Shown: positions 6,264 through 8,340 of the stretch, in pieces | How positions within the stretch are numbered: position 1 is the stretch's first letter | Layout: each line of letters opens with the position of its first letter | From: Bacillota bacterium | GTDB taxonomy: Bacteria > Bacillota > Clostridia > Lutisporales > Lutisporaceae | Length of the DNA: 8,340 nt | Assembly: GCA_023405875.1 (NCBI GenBank) | Contig: JAEXXN010000020.1 | Location: 1 to 8,340 of the forward strand | Reading direction: 5' to 3' | Program-made: the position numbers and the translations under genes | The notes under the pieces: model-generated | The model's input: only the letters and a program-made list of their open reading frames with translations | Database searches by the model: none | Told to the model about the DNA's origin: nothing

Positions 6264-6289
6264 AAAAAAAGGCTATTTTCCAGCCTTTT
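6264..6289 (-). terminator. Intrinsic terminator at the end of yycI
   Basis: On the minus strand AAAAGGCT (6289-6282) pairs perfectly with AGCCTTTT (6274-6267) across a 7-nt loop. The T-run continues past the stem to 6264 (seven Ts in all). The stop codon of yycI lies in the hairpin. This should end the ...yycH-yycI transcript before murA, although read-through is possible. Confidence 0.75.
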
Positions 6290-7154
6290 CTATACCTTCT
6301 ACTTTTTCATTATATGCATTTATATATATAATATCCGTGTCGGTTGTAATTTTCCATACCGGAAAAGCTGTTCCTTCCTCCACCACAGATACATCCACCT
6401 GCTCATTGACACCTGTGCCGAAGTAATACCCCTGCTGTATCTGCAGTACTTCACGGCTTGGCAAGGCATTGTCCTTATTGTGCTCAGGCACCGCCAGCAG
6501 TGCAATGACCGGAGAAATAACCTCTGTCCGTTTCCCTGCCTGTTTTACAGTCTCAAACCATACGATCTCCGCTTTGTATATACCTGAATCGTTCACATAA
6601 AATTCCATACGGCTGTTGAATATTTCTGCATCCTTAAAGGCTTGGCTGTAGATAATCCGCTTATAGCCTCCGGCCTCCTCCACGCTTCTTATGCTCGCAT
6701 CATCCTTCAGCCCCAGTCTGGCAAGGAATTCCCTGATCTTTTTGCTGCAAGCCTTTTCGTCTATATCCCCAGAAGGGCTGATGCTGCTGTCTGTGTATTG
6801 AAGCTCCCTGTTGTCCTTTATGCTGACTGTCACCGTCTTTCCCTTGAGGCTTACAATGCTGTCTGTTTCTGATTCCTCCACCTTTTCTTCAGAGGAAAAG
6901 AGGAGTCCTTCAATTTCATCCTTCATGAAAAGCTTATACTTCACGTTTATTGAAGACATGTCCAATTTTCTCTCGGGAATCTGTCCCTTGACGGCAATAC
7001 CCTTTTCAGTCAGATAATCGGTGATACGCTTGGTATTTTCACTGTCCACATACCTGACACTTCCATTGTTGTCTTCCAGAATGTAATATCCCAGGATGCT
7101 GTTGATTATAAGAAAAACAGCTATAAGTATTGTCTTTGCTTTTGCCCAATCCAT
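6273..7154 (-). CDS. yycI: YycI-family (WalI) membrane-anchored regulatory protein
   Basis: YycI proteins are single-pass membrane proteins with a large extracytoplasmic domain. In Bacillus subtilis YycI and YycH contact the sensor kinase WalK in the membrane and restrain its activity, while in Staphylococcus aureus the pair activates it; the direction here is unknown. The protein is 293 residues. It starts M-D-W-A-K-A-K-T-I-L, a family hallmark, followed by one transmembrane helix (about 8-26) and a soluble outer domain. The C-terminal part has the typical E-F-Y-V-N-D-S-G-I-Y-K-A-E segment (184-196) and F-P-V-W-K-I (264-269). The ATG has a purine-rich GAGAGGGG 7 nt upstream. yycH ends 39 bp upstream, so the two are co-transcribed. 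The coding end overlaps an intrinsic terminator. Confidence 0.88.
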   Translation of the reverse strand: MDWAKAKTILIAVFLIINSILGYYILEDNNGSVRYVDSENTKRITDYLTEKGIAVKGQIPERKLDMSSINVKYKLFMKDEIEGLLFSSEEKVEESETDSIVSLKGKTVTVSIKDNRELQYTDSSISPSGDIDEKACSKKIREFLARLGLKDDASIRSVEEAGGYKRIIYSQAFKDAEIFNSRMEFYVNDSGIYKAEIVWFETVKQAGKRTEVISPVIALLAVPEHNKDNALPSREVLQIQQGYYFGTGVNEQVDVSVVEEGTAFPVWKITTDTDIIYINAYNEKVEGIEKAGK

Positions 7155-7193
7155 TTAAAAACCCCTCTCCGGTTCCAGAGTTTTATTGTGGAG

Positions 7194-8340
7194 CTATTTA
7201 TCCAATATGAAGCCGGTCTCAGCATTCAAGATATAGCGCTGATTCAGTAACGTGCCGTTTTCCAGCCGCTCGACAGTTACCTCTGCAACCCACACCGGCA
7301 CATATCTTATGTTCTTCTCCTCATATACCTCATAATATGCCAGATACATGTCTTTAACAGTCTTTATTTTTTCACCGCTCATTGCCTCGACCTTTTTATC
7401 AAGAAGAATATCAAGAATATCCCTGAAATTCATTACCTGCTTGTACTGCATGTCATTGCTCAGCGTTCTTACCAATCTCTTGTATCTCCTGACCTGATCG
7501 CCGACGATCTCCACTTCTATGGTGTCAACGTTGGAGCCGGATGCCATAACTATCGGCAGCCCTTCAAAGGAGTACCTGTACCTGATTATATACCGGTCTC
7601 CCCTCATACTCCTTATTATATCAGATATATAGCTGCCCTCGGGAAATTTGAAATGCTTGCTGACAAATTCTGTGCTTATATCGATTGCGCTGCTCACGTC
7701 GAGGGGCTTGCTGCCTGAAGCCTGAAGCTCATAGTTGACATATTCAAGCATCCCGTTGGTATACAGGTTTACTACCCGGTTATCACGGTTTGTATATACC
7801 AGTGTTCCATCCATGTTCTTTATTATACTGAGCGATTCCAGTTTATCATCGAACAACTCCGCTATTTCTTCCGGTATACCTTCTCCCGCTATCAACTCCA
7901 TCTCCCCTGACAACAGCGGCAGCCCCTTGGACCCCATCCTGGTGGGAACCGCTGCATTCTTGCCGTATAGGGAAGGCTGGAACCTGTCGAATCTGTCAAG
8001 ATAAATGCTGCTTGCAATATCAAGCTTTTCAAGGCTGGCGATCATGAAATCCAGATTGTTCTGAATTCCTTCCGTCCTGAACTCATAAAGTATGTTCTGT
8101 GCCGTGTCATACAGGTACATCTTCTTAAGGCTCTGGGAAATTATTATCTCATCAACGCTCTTTATTCCTATATAATCACCGCTGCTTATGTTCATAAGCT
8201 TGTATACTCCGTTGATTTCCAGCGGCATATTGAATATAAAGCTGACCCCCCTTGTACCTCTTATTCTGTTCAGCTCTTCCACCGGAACCCTTTCAATGAC
8301 ATCCTTGCTGTTTACAAGTACAGCCGTACGCATCACCCTT
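7194..8340 (-). CDS. yycH: YycH-family (WalH) regulatory protein, 5'-truncated by the window edge
   Basis: YycH partners YycI in sensing outside the membrane and modulating the WalK kinase. The frame remains open to the right edge, and the GTG/ATG at 8336/8331 lacks the N-terminal transmembrane anchor expected of YycH, so these starts are probably internal. About 380 residues are visible counted from 8336; full-length homologues are commonly some 60-80 residues longer. The recognisable parts are the mixed alpha/beta middle section and the C-terminal domain, with E-G-L-P-I-V (258-263), P-V-W-V-A-E-V (347-353) and the ending N-A-E-T-G-F-I-L-D-K. The call rests on overall sequence character together with the adjacent yycI. 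The gene order predicts walK, and before it walR, beyond the right edge. Confidence 0.85.
   Translation of the reverse strand, partial: RVMRTAVLVNSKDVIERVPVEELNRIRGTRGVSFIFNMPLEINGVYKLMNISSGDYIGIKSVDEIIISQSLKKMYLYDTAQNILYEFRTEGIQNNLDFMIASLEKLDIASSIYLDRFDRFQPSLYGKNAAVPTRMGSKGLPLLSGEMELIAGEGIPEEIAELFDDKLESLSIIKNMDGTLVYTNRDNRVVNLYTNGMLEYVNYELQASGSKPLDVSSAIDISTEFVSKHFKFPEGSYISDIIRSMRGDRYIIRYRYSFEGLPIVMASGSNVDTIEVEIVGDQVRRYKRLVRTLSNDMQYKQVMNFRDILDILLDKKVEAMSGEKIKTVKDMYLAYYEVYEEKNIRYVPVWVAEVTVERLENGTLLNQRYILNAETGFILDK

Overview
The window looks like a chromosomal segment of a low-to-mid-GC Firmicute, most likely a member of the Clostridia. The evidence is the gene content (YycH, YycI, a MurA of 419 residues, WalJ/YycJ, HtrA and RlmH in this order), strong GGAGG-type ribosome binding sites, sigma-A-like promoters in AT-rich gaps, and two genes that probably start with TTG. 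The genus cannot be fixed by eye.

Right-hand block (about 2108-8340, all on the minus strand, so transcribed right to left): yycH (5' end cut by the window edge), yycI, murA, walJ, htrA and rlmH. In Bacillus subtilis the corresponding genes lie behind the essential walR-walK two-component genes. The walRK pair would be expected just beyond the right edge but is not visible. The unusual point is murA between yycI and walJ. yycI ends in its own intrinsic terminator, and one clear promoter, possibly two, restart transcription for murA. The genes therefore probably form at least two transcription units: ...yycH-yycI, and murA-walJ-(htrA-rlmH). YycH and YycI are membrane-anchored extracytoplasmic proteins that in Bacillus modulate WalK. 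MurA starts peptidoglycan precursor synthesis, WalJ is a metallo-beta-lactamase-fold nuclease-like protein, HtrA is a membrane-anchored serine protease with one PDZ domain, and RlmH methylates 23S rRNA. htrA and rlmH overlap by one base and are probably translationally coupled.

Left-hand block (1-1891): the C-terminal part of a membrane sensor histidine kinase on the plus strand faces an OmpR/PhoB-type response regulator on the minus strand. The genes are tail to tail, only 10 bp apart, and both stop codons sit inside one perfect 9-bp inverted repeat that may act in both directions. The regulator has its own extended -10 promoter and a leader of roughly 125 nt. Direct repeats upstream of that promoter could be an OmpR-family binding site.

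The long non-coding stretches are about 1874-2107 (regulator promoter and leader), 3853-3982 (between walJ and htrA, nothing convincing found) and 6076-6272 (yycI terminator, murA promoters and an inverted-repeat-rich leader). I saw no RNA genes, CRISPR, insertion sequence or phage material. No wholly new system is evident. The murA leader and the mirrored ends of the kinase and regulator genes most deserve a second look.
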